64,000 nucleotides of DNA from Minicystis rosea. Lineage in GTDB: Bacteria > Myxococcota_A > Polyangia > Polyangiales > Polyangiaceae. Below the pieces are notes generated by a model. The model searched no databases. It was given only the letters and a program-made list of their open reading frames with translations, and was not told the origin of the DNA. The stretch is taken from contig CP016211.1 in NCBI GenBank assembly GCA_001931535.1, positions 124,001-188,000 on the forward strand, read 5' to 3'. Of the stretch, positions 20,700-30,517 are shown in pieces (the stretch's first letter is position 1; each line of letters opens with the position of its first letter). Both the position numbers and the translations under genes were made by a program.

Positions 20700-20874
20700 C
20701 GGGCTGACCTCCGGGTTGAACGAATGGCGGCGCATGCCATCTATGCATGCGGTGCCGCACGCTTCAAGTCGGATGCGTCGCGAATTGCGACGACATTCAC
20801 GTAGTGCTGATGATGCTGCACAAGTCTCGCGTTGCTGTGCGCTACCGCGCCCAGCCGGGGCTCATTGGCGTCCT

Positions 20875-22826
20875 TCAGGGAACGACGAACTTCGCGACGA
20901 AGACCTCTGCCCCACCTACGGCGGTAAGCGGCCCGTTTCCGAAGTCGATTTGGCTTTGGAAGAAGCCGGTTACGACGAGGTTCTGCGTTCCAGAGAAGGC
21001 GATCCCGATCGATTGTTGTGTCTGTGCGTCACCAAAGCTTCGCGCCCAAACGTAGTTACCGGAAGCGTCCAGCTTGGCGACGAAGATGTCGCTGCCCATA
21101 CTCGTCATCTGGCCGCCGCCAAAGTCGATGGTGCCGTCGAACACTCCGGTGACGGCGATATCCCCGTTGGCGTTGACGCTGAGCGCGGTAGCCACCTGGC
21201 TATTCTCGTCTCCGAACAACTTCGCCCAGAGCAGCGTACCAGCAGGATCGTACTTGGCGACGAAGACATCCGATGAGCCTCCGGCGCTGGACATGGTGCC
21301 ATTACCGAAGTCGCCGCTGGCGCTGAAAGTGCCCGCGACGATGACGTTACCGGCGTCGTCCACCGCAACGCCCACGGGGGCCTGTCCCAACTGGTCGCCG
21401 ACGCGCCTGCTCCAGAGGTGATTGCCGCCCGCGTCGAGCTTGGCCACATAGAGGTTGTACTTGTTCATGCCAGATCCCACGCTCGTGAGCGTGTTCCCGC
21501 CGCCGAAGTCGAGCGTACCCAGAATGCCCCAGCCAGGATGATGTTGCTCGATTGGTCCGAGGCGACGAACGCTCGCCCATGATTGCTCGAAACACCGAAA
21601 TGCTTGAACAGCGACAGCGTGCCGTTGGCGTCCGTCTTGATCAGGAAGATGTCGCGCGGTCCGGAGGCCGAGAACCCGAAAGTGGCTCCGTTCCATGTCA
21701 GGGTGCTGGTGAACTGTCCTGTAACCAGGACGTTGTTGGAGGGATCGACGGCGAGGCCGTTGACCCAGTGATTCAAGGCGCTCGCGGTAGCCTTGTACGC
21801 CCAGTGAGGATAACCGAGATCCTTGTCGAGCCCGGCGACGAACATGTTTCCGCCGGTGAGCGCCATCGTCGGAGAGAGCTTGATCGTCCCCGCGAATTCC
21901 CCGGCTGTCAGGACGCATTCCTCGTGGTCAAGCGCGAGCGCGGTTGCGCTCCCGTAGTCCGTGCTCGCCCCGCTGTTGTCGTGAATCTCGCTCCAAAGAT
22001 CGTTCCCCGCCGGGCCGAGCTTGGCGAGGAACGCCGCGGAGCCGGCCGAGGGTGACATGGGGCCGTTGCCGAAGTCGAGTGGGCCGGTCGTACTCCCGGT
22101 GACGAAGATGCTTTCCTCGGTGTCCACGACGAGTCCCGTGAACGTCGTTGCGCTCCCATACTTCTTCGCCCACACGAAGTTGCTCACGCACTTGCTGGCC
22201 TGACAAACCCCCGTCTCGCAATCCGGCCCCGTCGCGCACCCCGCGTCGATGGCGCACTTCCCGCAGCTCGTGCCGCCGCAGTCGATGTCGCTCTCGTCGC
22301 CGTTCTTCGCGCCGTCGGTGCACGTCGCCGCGCACTTCCCATCCGCGCCGCAGCTCCCGCCCTCGCAGTCGGCGTCGCCGGCGCAGCCCTTTCCTGCGTC
22401 GCATTTCGCGCAGGTCGCGCCGCCGCAGTCGGCGTCGGTCTCGTCGCCGTTCATGACCTTGTCGTCGCACGCCGGCGCGAGGCAGGTGCCGCCGCTGCAC
22501 ACCTTGCTATCGCAGTCGGCGCCGGTATCGCAGCCTTTCCCGTCGACGCACTTCGCGCAGCTCGTTCCGCCGCAATCGATGTCGCTCTCGTCGCCGTTCT
22601 TCTTTCCGTCGGTGCACGTCGCCGTGGGCGCGCTGCCGCCGGTGCCCGGGCAGCCCGGATCCTGCGGGCAGCTCTTGAAATCCCCGAGCCCAAGGACCTG
22701 CTCGCATTGCACGAGCGAGCCGGCGAAAACCGCGACGGCAACGATTGGCGCTATGCGCGAAAGGGGACGAAAACCACGAGCCATGGCGGCGAGGGGAAGA
22801 AATGTGGAGCCAAAACGGCGGACCAT
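20875..22826 (-). pseudogene. Cys-rich beta-propeller-like lipoprotein, split by a frameshift
   Basis: Two frames together make one protein of ~650 residues. From ATG 22826 (GGAGG upstream) come a signal with lipobox FAGSLVQC and then three Cys-rich units of the type NGDESDIDCGGTSCAKC. Repeated ~50-residue blade-like units follow (DFGNGPM, FLAKLGPAGNDLW, VLVTGQFTST), as in SBBP/delta-60-like propellers. The first frame breaks after ILAGAFW near 21518. The next frame resumes at once with GTLDFGGGNTLTSVGSG and continues the same repeats to a stop at 20875. One base missing from a run of G explains the break. It could be a true mutation or an assembly error. Confidence 0.75.
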
Positions 22827-22997
22827 GCGAGCCTCCGAAGGATGCGGGCCCGCATCCTACCGCTCAGCGCACCGCGGCATCTACCAGCGCTTCGTCGTCA
22901 CGAATGCGATGGTCATCGGCAATACCGAGCTGCGCGCATCGGGAGAAGACCCGGGCTGGGGCTTCACGCCGTGCAGTCTCGCTGTAAGAGCTGACCT

Positions 22998-23120
22998 CGA
23001 GTTCCCCCAGACGCGATCCGGAGGGTGCGGAAGGGGGCCGAGTTCCCCCAGACGCGATCCGGAGGGTGCGGAAGGGGGGCGAGTTCCCCCAGACGCGATC
23101 CGGAGGCTCCGGAAAGGGTT
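22998..23120 (+). repeat. 41-bp tandem repeat, three units
   Basis: Units start at 22998, 23039 and 23080. The first two differ by one base and the third diverges in its last third. Each holds gagttcccccagacgcgatc and ccggagg. They fill much of the 301-bp gap 22827-23127 and end 7 bases before the stop of the next minus-strand gene. A related 41-bp pair lies at 62092-62173 in reverse orientation. No gene is seen in the gap. Confidence 0.9.
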
Positions 23121-23127
23121 TGGGAGG

Positions 23128-23883
23128 CTATTTTTCCGGGGAAATGGGCGTGGGCTCGTCGCCGGCGTCGCTCGCGGTTTGGCCGGGGCGACGGGAGGAG
23201 GGCCGAACCTTGGCGGCCAGATCGGGTTTGCCGGCGAGGCGGAGCGCGCCGGTCAACAGGGTGGCCACGCCGCCGAAGACCTCGTCGTAGGCCGCGATGG
23301 CCCGGTTCTTCGCGTCGAGCGTGGCCTGGGCTTCACGGAGCTCGCGGGCGACGTCGGCGAGCGTGGCGTCGAGCTTTTCTCGGCGCTGCGCGAGGTCCGC
23401 GATTGTTTCGGCGATGTCGAGCTTTGCTCCCTTGATGCGGGCTTTGGGGAGCGTGACGCGCCCGAGCGCTCCCTCGATGTCGCGCGCGAAGCGCGACAGC
23501 ACCACCGGATCCTCCGGCGTCCGGCTCGTGAAAACGCTGTTCGCGGTGGCCGTGCCGTAAACGCCGGTGAGGATTTCGCGCAGCTCGATCAACCGGTCCG
23601 CGAGGTCCGCGGCGGCTTCGTCACGGGCTTTGCGATAACCATCGTCGTCGCCGATCTCGGCGTCGTGGGCGACATCCGCTTCGACCATCGTGGCTTTGGC
23701 GGCGTCGAGGGCGCGAGAGAGTAAGACGGCCACGCGTGAGACGTCCGGTGAGGGCTCTCCTTTGCGCAGATGCGGTTTGAAGACCTGGGCGAGCGCCGCG
23801 CCGATGGCGTCGGCCTGTGTTTCCCCGGCGGCGACGACCGCGCGGGCGCTCTTCTCACGATCGGTGACTTGCTTGGATGACAT
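23128..23883 (-). CDS. hypothetical coiled-coil protein
   Basis: A 251-residue soluble protein starting at ATG 23883, which has GGGAGG upstream. It is rich in Ala, Asp, Glu, Arg and Lys and lacks a signal or membrane segment. Residues ~165-205 (IADLAQRREKLDATLADVA) have heptad character, so a coiled coil is likely. The tail is disordered. I do not recognise the family, and no neighbour points to a function. Confidence 0.75.
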   Translation of the reverse strand: MSSKQVTDREKSARAVVAAGETQADAIGAALAQVFKPHLRKGEPSPDVSRVAVLLSRALDAAKATMVEADVAHDAEIGDDDGYRKARDEAAADLADRLIELREILTGVYGTATANSVFTSRTPEDPVVLSRFARDIEGALGRVTLPKARIKGAKLDIAETIADLAQRREKLDATLADVARELREAQATLDAKNRAIAAYDEVFGGVATLLTGALRLAGKPDLAAKVRPSSRRPGQTASDAGDEPTPISPEK

Positions 23884-24122
23884 ACCGTGCCACCTCCCAT
23901 TGCAATGCGATGTCGGCGCCGGCCTCCCCCCACGCAACGGCGCCGGCGAAGAGCGTTGCACGCGTGAATCGACCGAGCAACCGCGATGGGAAGCGTTCGC
24001 GATTTTGTATCCCGTGATGCGAGGGCGGCGTGTCGATTCCGATGTGGAGACGTCGGTGATGAGGTGGGTCCGTCGAGCGTTGCCCGCGCGGAGGAAGCGT
24101 CGGGGGCGCCGGGGAGCAGGCG

Positions 24123-24404
24123 GTGGCATCGTACAAGGCTCATGTCGTTCGCCAAGGGGACTATCTCGAGAGGCTCTCTCACATGATGGGCTTCGACGCC
24201 GGCGAGGTGCGGGACGACCCCAAGAACGCAGAGCTCTCCAACTTTCGAGTCATCATGGAGTGGCGACGCGGAGACCCATGGTGGTCGTCGGTGCACTGCT
24301 TTCGGATGGGCGCGGTCGAGGACATCATGCCCAAGCCGCTCGCGGCCGGGCAGACGTGCCACGCTTGGCTCGAGCGCGACGCCCCGGAGCAGAAGAAGAA
24401 ATAG
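24123..24404 (+). CDS. small LysM-like protein
   Basis: A 93-residue protein from GTG 24123. Residues 5-40 (HVVRQGDYLERLSHMMGF, then DPKNAEL) match the opening of LysM-type modules common in myxobacterial small proteins, where the first motif binds glycan. The second half (VIMEWRRGDPWWSSVHCF) does not complete a recognisable LysM fold, so the domain is partial or divergent. No signal peptide is seen. It is transcribed away from the coiled-coil protein across 239 bp. Confidence 0.55.
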   Translation: MASYKAHVVRQGDYLERLSHMMGFDAGEVRDDPKNAELSNFRVIMEWRRGDPWWSSVHCFRMGAVEDIMPKPLAAGQTCHAWLERDAPEQKKK

Positions 24405-24425
24405 CGCTCTGGGAAGGAAGAGGCG

Positions 24426-25259
24426 TTAGGCGTTCGTGGGGCGCAGGAAGGACTCCAGTGCTCGGCGTTCGTCGAGCGCTCGTCGAGGTGTGAAGGCGAG
24501 GCTCGGGAGCGCGATGCGGCGGCCGTCGAGGAGATCGATGGTGAGGTGAACGTGCTTGTCGTCGGTGCCTTCGATGGTCACCCAGCGGATGTCCGTTTGG
24601 CTGAACGCGAGGGATTCGCGACCCGAGAGGCCACGAGATGTCGTGATGTGCACCACGCCGTGCGCGTCGACGACGATGCGGGTACGGCGGAGCCACCACA
24701 CTGCGGCGATGAGGCCGAAGGTGGCTGTCACGATGAAGACGGGGACGCGGCGCCAGGGGGAGCCGATGGTCACGGAGAGATGTTGTTCCCGGTGGTCGGA
24801 TACGAAACCGTTGAGGGACCCGATCTCGTGGGAGGGGGCGACAGGCACGCTCTCGCGAATCGCGTCGTGACGGTCCTCGGCGCTCGCCGGGAGCTCGATG
24901 GCGTATTCGTCGAGCGTGCCTTGGAGATGTCGATAGCTGAAGCGGCGGGGACGGTCGCTGTCGCAGGTGCGGATACGCGGGAACAACACGCGGACCGTTT
25001 CGATGCGGCAGCGAATGGGATCGGTGTTGGGAAGAGGGCTCCCGAAAGCGTCGGTGGTCGGGGCTTCTCGGGTGAGGGTTACACGGACGTTGGCGCCGAG
25101 GAGATCGACGGCCACGAAGAGCACGAGGAGGATGACGGCGGCGGCGGCCGCGCGCCTTTGCAGCTCGGCGGGCCGGCGCACGAGGACGCGCCGGGCCGGC
25201 GCTGTGGAGGGACGCGCGCGATAGAGGCTCTCGTTCGCTGCGCGATCGCGTTCGAGCAT
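24426..25259 (-). CDS. hypothetical two-helix membrane protein
   Basis: A 277-residue protein with an Arg-rich N-terminus, a membrane helix at ~38-58 (AAAAVILLVLFVAVDLL), a ~100-residue loop with two Cys that could pair, a second helix at ~175-192 (VPVFIVTATFGLIAAVWWL), then a ~75-residue cytoplasmic domain of beta character (TRIVVDAHGVVHITTSRG) like bacterial PH-type domains. Family not recognised. Confidence 0.7.
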   Translation of the reverse strand: MLERDRAANESLYRARPSTAPARRVLVRRPAELQRRAAAAAVILLVLFVAVDLLGANVRVTLTREAPTTDAFGSPLPNTDPIRCRIETVRVLFPRIRTCDSDRPRRFSYRHLQGTLDEYAIELPASAEDRHDAIRESVPVAPSHEIGSLNGFVSDHREQHLSVTIGSPWRRVPVFIVTATFGLIAAVWWLRRTRIVVDAHGVVHITTSRGLSGRESLAFSQTDIRWVTIEGTDDKHVHLTIDLLDGRRIALPSLAFTPRRALDERRALESFLRPTNA

Positions 25260-25283
25260 CGGAGCTCGAAGGTGACATCCATG

Positions 25284-25375
25284 GAGGCGGGCGGCGAGCC
25301 CGACGAGGAAGGGCGCTGGAGAGACGGTGGGAGGCGGGCGGCGAGGCCGACTCGAGGAAGGGCTTTGGAGACGGC
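25284..25375 (+). repeat. imperfect 47-bp duplication
   Basis: gaggcgggcggcgag followed by a gaggaaggg segment occurs at 25284 and again at 25331 with several mismatches. It lies in the 158-bp gap between a membrane-protein start and a lipoprotein stop. Nothing else is visible in that gap. Confidence 0.6.
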
Positions 25376-25417
25376 CGGCGTGCGGAGGAGGAGCGGGCGT
25401 CTACGTGCGGTGTGCGG

Positions 25418-25828
25418 TCAGCACTTGCCCTTGTGGCGCACGGGCTTCGAGGGGCAGGTGCCGCTGCCGCGGAAGGTGGTGCCGTCGCAGGCGCACCACT
25501 CGACGTTGTCGCGGGTGCAGGGCTTGGGCGGGCCGCAGGTCCACGGGGCGCCGCAACCTTCGGTGCCCTGACAGAGCTCGCCGTCGGCGCAATCGGCGCT
25601 GGTGTTGCAAGACTTCTTGCTACCGGGGGGCGCGGGCGCGTGCTCGGCAGGGGAGGCGGTGGGCGTCGCCGATGCGACCGGCGCGGTGGCGGCGGGAGTC
25701 GTGGCCGCGGGCGGAGCGGAGGGCGCCGGATCGGGCGAGGTGGGAGGCGCCGCGGGACAGCCCACGAGGAGGGCCGAGAAGGCCGCGAAGGTGAGGGAGC
25801 CGAGGAGGCCGAGAGCGCGCTTCAGCAT
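25418..25828 (-). CDS. small Cys-rich lipoprotein (paralogue 1)
   Basis: 136 residues. The signal MLKRALGLLGSLTFAAFSAL ends in lipobox LLVGC. A ~45-residue Ala/Pro/Thr linker follows, then a compact domain with nine Cys (SCNTSADCADGELCQGTEGC, then CDGTTF and KPVRHKGKC). It is a tandem paralogue of the gene at 25914-26219, with which it shares the signal peptide, the Cys pattern and the final nine residues. The domain resembles other small disulfide-rich repeats on myxobacterial surface proteins. Function unknown. Confidence 0.8.
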   Translation of the reverse strand: MLKRALGLLGSLTFAAFSALLVGCPAAPPTSPDPAPSAPPAATTPAATAPVASATPTASPAEHAPAPPGSKKSCNTSADCADGELCQGTEGCGAPWTCGPPKPCTRDNVEWCACDGTTFRGSGTCPSKPVRHKGKC

Positions 25829-25913
25829 GGCGGCCGAGCCTACTACAAGGCGGCCATCGCGCTCGGAGGATGAGAGGCCTCGGTCACGGCGGTCGAGGAG
25901 CGCGCGGCGATCC

Positions 25914-26219
25914 TCAACACTTGCCCTTGTGGCGCACGGGCTTCGTGGGGCACGTGCCGCTCGCCCAGAAGGTGGTGCCGTCGCAACCGCAATACTGCAC
26001 GGCGTCGCGGGTGCACCCGACGGACGGGGTGCAGACCCAGGGCGTGTTGCAACCTTCGGTGCCTTGGCAACGGTATCTCGAGGGGCAGTCCGCGTCGCTG
26101 TTGCATTGGCCCGGGGCCGGCGGCGCGGATGCCGCGGGGGGTGCGGGACAGCCCACGAGGAGGGCCGAGAACGCGGAGAAGGCGAGAACGCCGACGAGGC
26201 CGAGAACGCGCTTCAGCAT
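25914..26219 (-). CDS. small Cys-rich lipoprotein (paralogue 2)
   Basis: 101 residues with lipobox LLVGC. It lacks most of the Ala/Pro linker of its neighbour but keeps the Cys domain (QCNSDADCPSRYRCQGTEGC) and an identical KPVRHKGKC ending. It lies 85 bases upstream of paralogue 1 on the same strand, so a recent tandem duplication is likely. Function unknown. Confidence 0.8.
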   Translation of the reverse strand: MLKRVLGLVGVLAFSAFSALLVGCPAPPAASAPPAPGQCNSDADCPSRYRCQGTEGCNTPWVCTPSVGCTRDAVQYCGCDGTTFWASGTCPTKPVRHKGKC

Positions 26220-26243
26220 CGCGGCTCACCCTACTACAACGGG

Positions 26244-26546
26244 ATGGGCATGCCTCCGGCCTGGCAGGTTTACATCCTCCGTTGCGGGGACGGCTCGCTG
26301 TACACGGGGATCGCGCGGGACGCGGAGAAGCGGCTCGCGCAACATCAGACGGGGCGCGGGGCGCGCTACACGCGGGGGCGCGGGCCGCTGGCGATGGTGT
26401 ACTTGGAGGCGGTGGCGTCGCACGGCGAGGCGCTGCGACGGGAGGCGGCGATTCGCAGGCTCGGGCGCGCGGGGAAAGAGGCGTTGATCGAGGGGACGAT
26501 CGCGACGGGGCGGGAGGATGAAGCGCGCGGCCCGTCGCCGAGCTGA
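26244..26546 (+). CDS. GIY-YIG nuclease-superfamily protein
   Basis: A 100-residue protein like the YhbQ/UPF0213 group. The GIY-YIG core is VYILRCGDGSLYTGIARD (Tyr and the YTGI element), followed by the conserved Arg in KRLAQHQ and the GARYTRGRGPL segment. The last ~20 residues are disordered. Members are small single-domain nucleases with roles suggested in DNA repair. ATG 26244 or 26250 could be the start. It ends 3 bases from the convergent histidine kinase stop. Confidence 0.88.
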   Translation: MGMPPAWQVYILRCGDGSLYTGIARDAEKRLAQHQTGRGARYTRGRGPLAMVYLEAVASHGEALRREAAIRRLGRAGKEALIEGTIATGREDEARGPSPS

Positions 26547-26549
26547 GCT

Positions 26550-28159
26550 TCACGGACCGAGGGAAGGTCGGCTCGGCGTGGGGCTCGTGGGGAGCCGGAT
26601 GGTGAAGGTCGCGCCTTTGCCGAGCTCGCTCTCGACGTCGACGGTGCCGGCCATCAGCTCGACGAGGTGCTTGACGATGGCGAGGCCGAGGCCCGTGCCG
26701 CCGAGCTCGCGGGAGCGACCGGCGTCGACGCGGTAGAAGCGCTCGAAGACGCGGCCGAGGTGGGCCGGGGAGATGCCGACGCCGTCGTCGGAGACGGCGA
26801 TCTCGATGCGATCGCCCTTGGCGCGCGTCGTCAAGGTGACGCGGGCGCCTTCACCGGCGTACTTGATGGCGTTGTCGAGGAGGTTGACGAGGACCTGCTC
26901 GAGGCCGCGACGATCGATGCGCGCGCGCAGGACGTCGGTGGAGCTCGGCGCGAGGGAGAGGGTCATGCGCCGGCGGCGCGCCTGCTCTTCCATGAGCGAG
27001 ATGGCGTGCGCGGCGATGGGGCGGATGTCGAGCTCGACGAGCACGAGGCGGAAGCTCTTGGCCTCGAGCTTGGCGAGGTCGAGGAGATCGTCGACGAGCT
27101 GGCGCAGGCGCTTGCCGTGACGATCGATGACGCCGATGAACTCCGCGGCCTCTTCGGGCTCGGCGAGGGCGCCGCCGAGGAGCGTCTCGGTGGCGGTGGT
27201 GATGGCGGTGACGGGCGTGCGCAGCTCGTGCGAGACGTTGGCCACGAAGTCCGTGCGAATCGTCTCCAGGCGGCGGAGATCGGTGACGTCGTGGAAGACG
27301 GCGATGGTGCCGTTGCCACCGGCGGATCGGCTGGAGTCGCCGTCGGCCCCCGGTTGGCTGGGGAGGGCGCCGGCGAGGCGGGCGACGCGGACCAAGAGCT
27401 TGCGCGGGAGCGGGCGGCCGAGCTCGATTTCGCGGACCACGGCTTCGTCGCGCTCGCGGGCGGTGTCGAGCGCTTCTTTGAGGGAAGCGTTGCGGATGGC
27501 CTCGAGCAAGGGCTTGCCGACGGCGTCGTCGCCGAGGCGGGCGATGGTGCGCAGCGCGCGGTTCACGAGGACGATGCGCTCGTCGGCATCGAGCACGAGG
27601 ACGCCTTCGCCCATGCCTTCGAGGATGCCGACGAGGAGATCGCGCTCGGTGCGGAGCTGATCCAACGAGCGGGCGTGCTCGCCGGCGAAGCGGTTCAAGG
27701 CGCGCGAGAGGTCGGAGACCTCGTCGTCACCGTGCACCGGCGCGCGGGCCGCGAGATCGCCGGCCGAGAGGGCCAACGCGGATCGCGTGACCTCGCGGAG
27801 CGGGCGGATGACGAAGGCAGCGCCGAGGGCGCCCGTGACGAGGGCGGCGCCGACGGCCGCGCCGGTGGCGGCGGCGATGGCGGGGGTGTGGACCGCGGAG
27901 CCGCCGACGAGGAGCAGGAGGCCCGCGCCGACGAGCAGCGCCGCCGAGCCGAGCACGGCGCGCGCGGCGACGCCGAGGCGACGCGGCGGATCGGCGGGAT
28001 CGGAGGCGCGGGAGCCGTTGCCGTGAGAGGCGCGCGCCGGGCCGGGCAGGGGAGAGGAGCCGGCGTCCGGGGCGCGCGCGGCGGGCTCGGCATCGAGGGC
28101 CGATCGCGGGAGCTTCGTCCCGGCGACCTCGCTCTCCGCGACGCGCGCCTCGGTGGTCG

Positions 28160-28163
<4 letters not shown>
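26550..28163 (-). CDS. phoR: PhoR-like sensor histidine kinase
   Basis: A 537-residue membrane kinase. A ~75-residue disordered N-terminus precedes two helices (~85-135). A HAMP domain follows (~135-185), then a PAS domain (~190-300, LLVGILEGMGEGVLVLDADE), HisKA with phospho-acceptor His in NVSHELRTPVTAI (~310), and an intact ATPase: N box NLLDNAIKYA, G1 SDDGVGI, G2 GTGLGLAIVKH. This layout matches PhoR of the phosphate response. Its ATG overlaps the response-regulator stop as ATGA. The pst-phoU operon ~10 kb away supports the PhoR name, but specificity is inferred. Confidence 0.87.
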
Positions 28164-28963
<800 letters not shown>

Positions 28964-29213
28964 GGCGGACTTTCCTTAGCAGCGGTTTGTGTCAGGAGTA
29001 TGGCGCCCTGCGCGCTGGGCTCGCACACGCTGCCGTCCCACGCGCGCCTCGAATCTCTCACGAATTCGGTCGGAGCAGCAGGCGCGGGAGCAGGAGCGGC
29101 GTTTCGCGGGGATCCGCGGGGTAGGGGCCTCGTCATGAGGCTTTCACCGGGCCGTTCGTCTGCCACGTCACCGTTGCAAACCCCTGAGACATCGCCTACG
29201 AAGCGCGCGTCCT

Positions 29214-29642
29214 ATGGCCATCGAGAGAACTCTTTCCATCGTCAAGCCCGACGCCGTCGAGAAGCACAGCGCCGGCGCGATCATCGCCCGCCTCGAGCAG
29301 GAGGGCTTCATCATCCGTGGGATGAAGCGCGTCCACCTCACCCGAGCCGAGGCCGAAGGCTTCTACGCGGAGCACAAGGGCCGCGGGTTCTTCGACGAGC
29401 TCGTGACCTTCATGTCGCGTAGCCCCATCATCGTCATGGCGCTCGAGCGCGAGGACGCCGTCGCCAAGTACCGCGAGGTCATCGGCGCCACCGATCCGGG
29501 CAAGGCCGCCGATGGCACCATCCGCAAGCTCTTCGGCGCCAGCGTCGGCGAGAACGCCGTCCACGGCTCCGACAAGGTGGCGACCGCGGCCCGCGAGATC
29601 GGTTACTTCTTCGCCGGGTACGAGGTGTCCCCGACGCCTTGA
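29214..29642 (+). CDS. ndk: nucleoside diphosphate kinase
   Basis: A 142-residue enzyme that moves the gamma-phosphate from ATP to other NDPs by a ping-pong mechanism. [12 protein letters not shown] opens the fold. The phospho-His is His117 in the GENAVHGSD motif, and [15 protein letters not shown] is the conserved nucleotide loop. Full family length. The downstream gene starts inside the ndk stop (TGATG). Confidence 0.97.
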   Translation: MAIERTLSIVKPDAVEKHSAGAIIARLEQEGFIIRGMKRVHLTRAEAEGFYAEHKGRGFFDELVTFMSRSPIIVMALEREDAVAKYREVIGATDPGKAADGTIRKLFGASVGENAVHGSDKVATAAREIGYFFAGYEVSPTP

Positions 29643-30463
29643 TGCGCGGAGCGGATGCCCTGTCGATCGCGCGCGGCGACGTTCGTGACGGCGTCGCCGC
29701 GATCGAGCATTTCCTCCAGGTCCTCGCGTCACGGCGGGTCGGCCCGCGCATGCTTGCGCGCGCCGTCCCGGAAATGGCGGCCGGGTGCGCGCCCCTCCTC
29801 GCCGCGCTGACCGCGCTGGCCTCCGCCCTCTCCAGCGTGCTCGCCGATGATCCCGACGGCATCGCTTCGGTCCGCGCCCTCCTCGGTCATGCCGAAGCGC
29901 GCGTGAGCGAGCTGTCCGCGGCGCTCGCGTCGCATGAAGGCGGCGCGATGGATGCGCGCGGGCGCCTCGCGATGGAAGCGGTCGTCCGGCGCATCGCCGG
30001 CGAGCTCAGCGAGGTGGTGCGCATCATCGATTGGTTCGGCGCGCCCGCGACCTCGGAGACCACCGCCATCGATCTCGCGGATGCGCTCGGCGCACGGCGC
30101 GGCCCCTCGCGGCCCGCGACCACGGTGGTGCATGCCGCCGTCGAGATCCGCGCGGACGAGCTCAACGTGGGCGACGCGCGGCTCGTGGTGCAGCTGCTCG
30201 AGCAGTCGGTCGCGACGGTGGCCCGCGCCGGTGTGACGGCGCCGCGGATCGTGGTGGAGAACGGGCCGGAAGGGTTCCCCGTGCTCGCGGTCGGCGAAGC
30301 GGGACGCAACGCCGTCGCCGGTCAGTTGGTGTTCGACGCTGCGCTGCGCGACGATCTTCCCGCCTCCGCCCGCGTGTCGGGCGTGGCGCAGGCGGCCGCA
30401 CGCCACGCGGGGATCTCGCTGGCGATCGAGGATGGCGGCCGACGCGTGACGATCGCGCTATAG
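29642..30463 (+). CDS. hypothetical protein coupled to ndk
   Basis: A 273-residue cytoplasmic protein whose ATG overlaps the ndk stop by one base. The N-terminal half is predicted helical (ALSIARGDVRDGVAAIEHFL and similar). The C-terminal half alternates strands and helices (ARLVVQLLEQSVATVARAG, GISLAIEDGGRRVTIAL), in a manner reminiscent of a GHKL ATPase fold without its N and G boxes. That reading is weak. Family not recognised. dapD follows after 54 bases. Confidence 0.7.
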   Translation: MRGADALSIARGDVRDGVAAIEHFLQVLASRRVGPRMLARAVPEMAAGCAPLLAALTALASALSSVLADDPDGIASVRALLGHAEARVSELSAALASHEGGAMDARGRLAMEAVVRRIAGELSEVVRIIDWFGAPATSETTAIDLADALGARRGPSRPATTVVHAAVEIRADELNVGDARLVVQLLEQSVATVARAGVTAPRIVVENGPEGFPVLAVGEAGRNAVAGQLVFDAALRDDLPASARVSGVAQAAARHAGISLAIEDGGRRVTIAL

Positions 30464-30517
30464 GCCGCGCGACGGTCCTCGTTCGGGACGCGGTGCGCAC
30501 GTGCTAAAGGGGGCGCG

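Noticed and set aside
22998..23120. CRISPR array from 41-bp period
   Set aside because: Whole unit conserved, no variable spacer, only three units.
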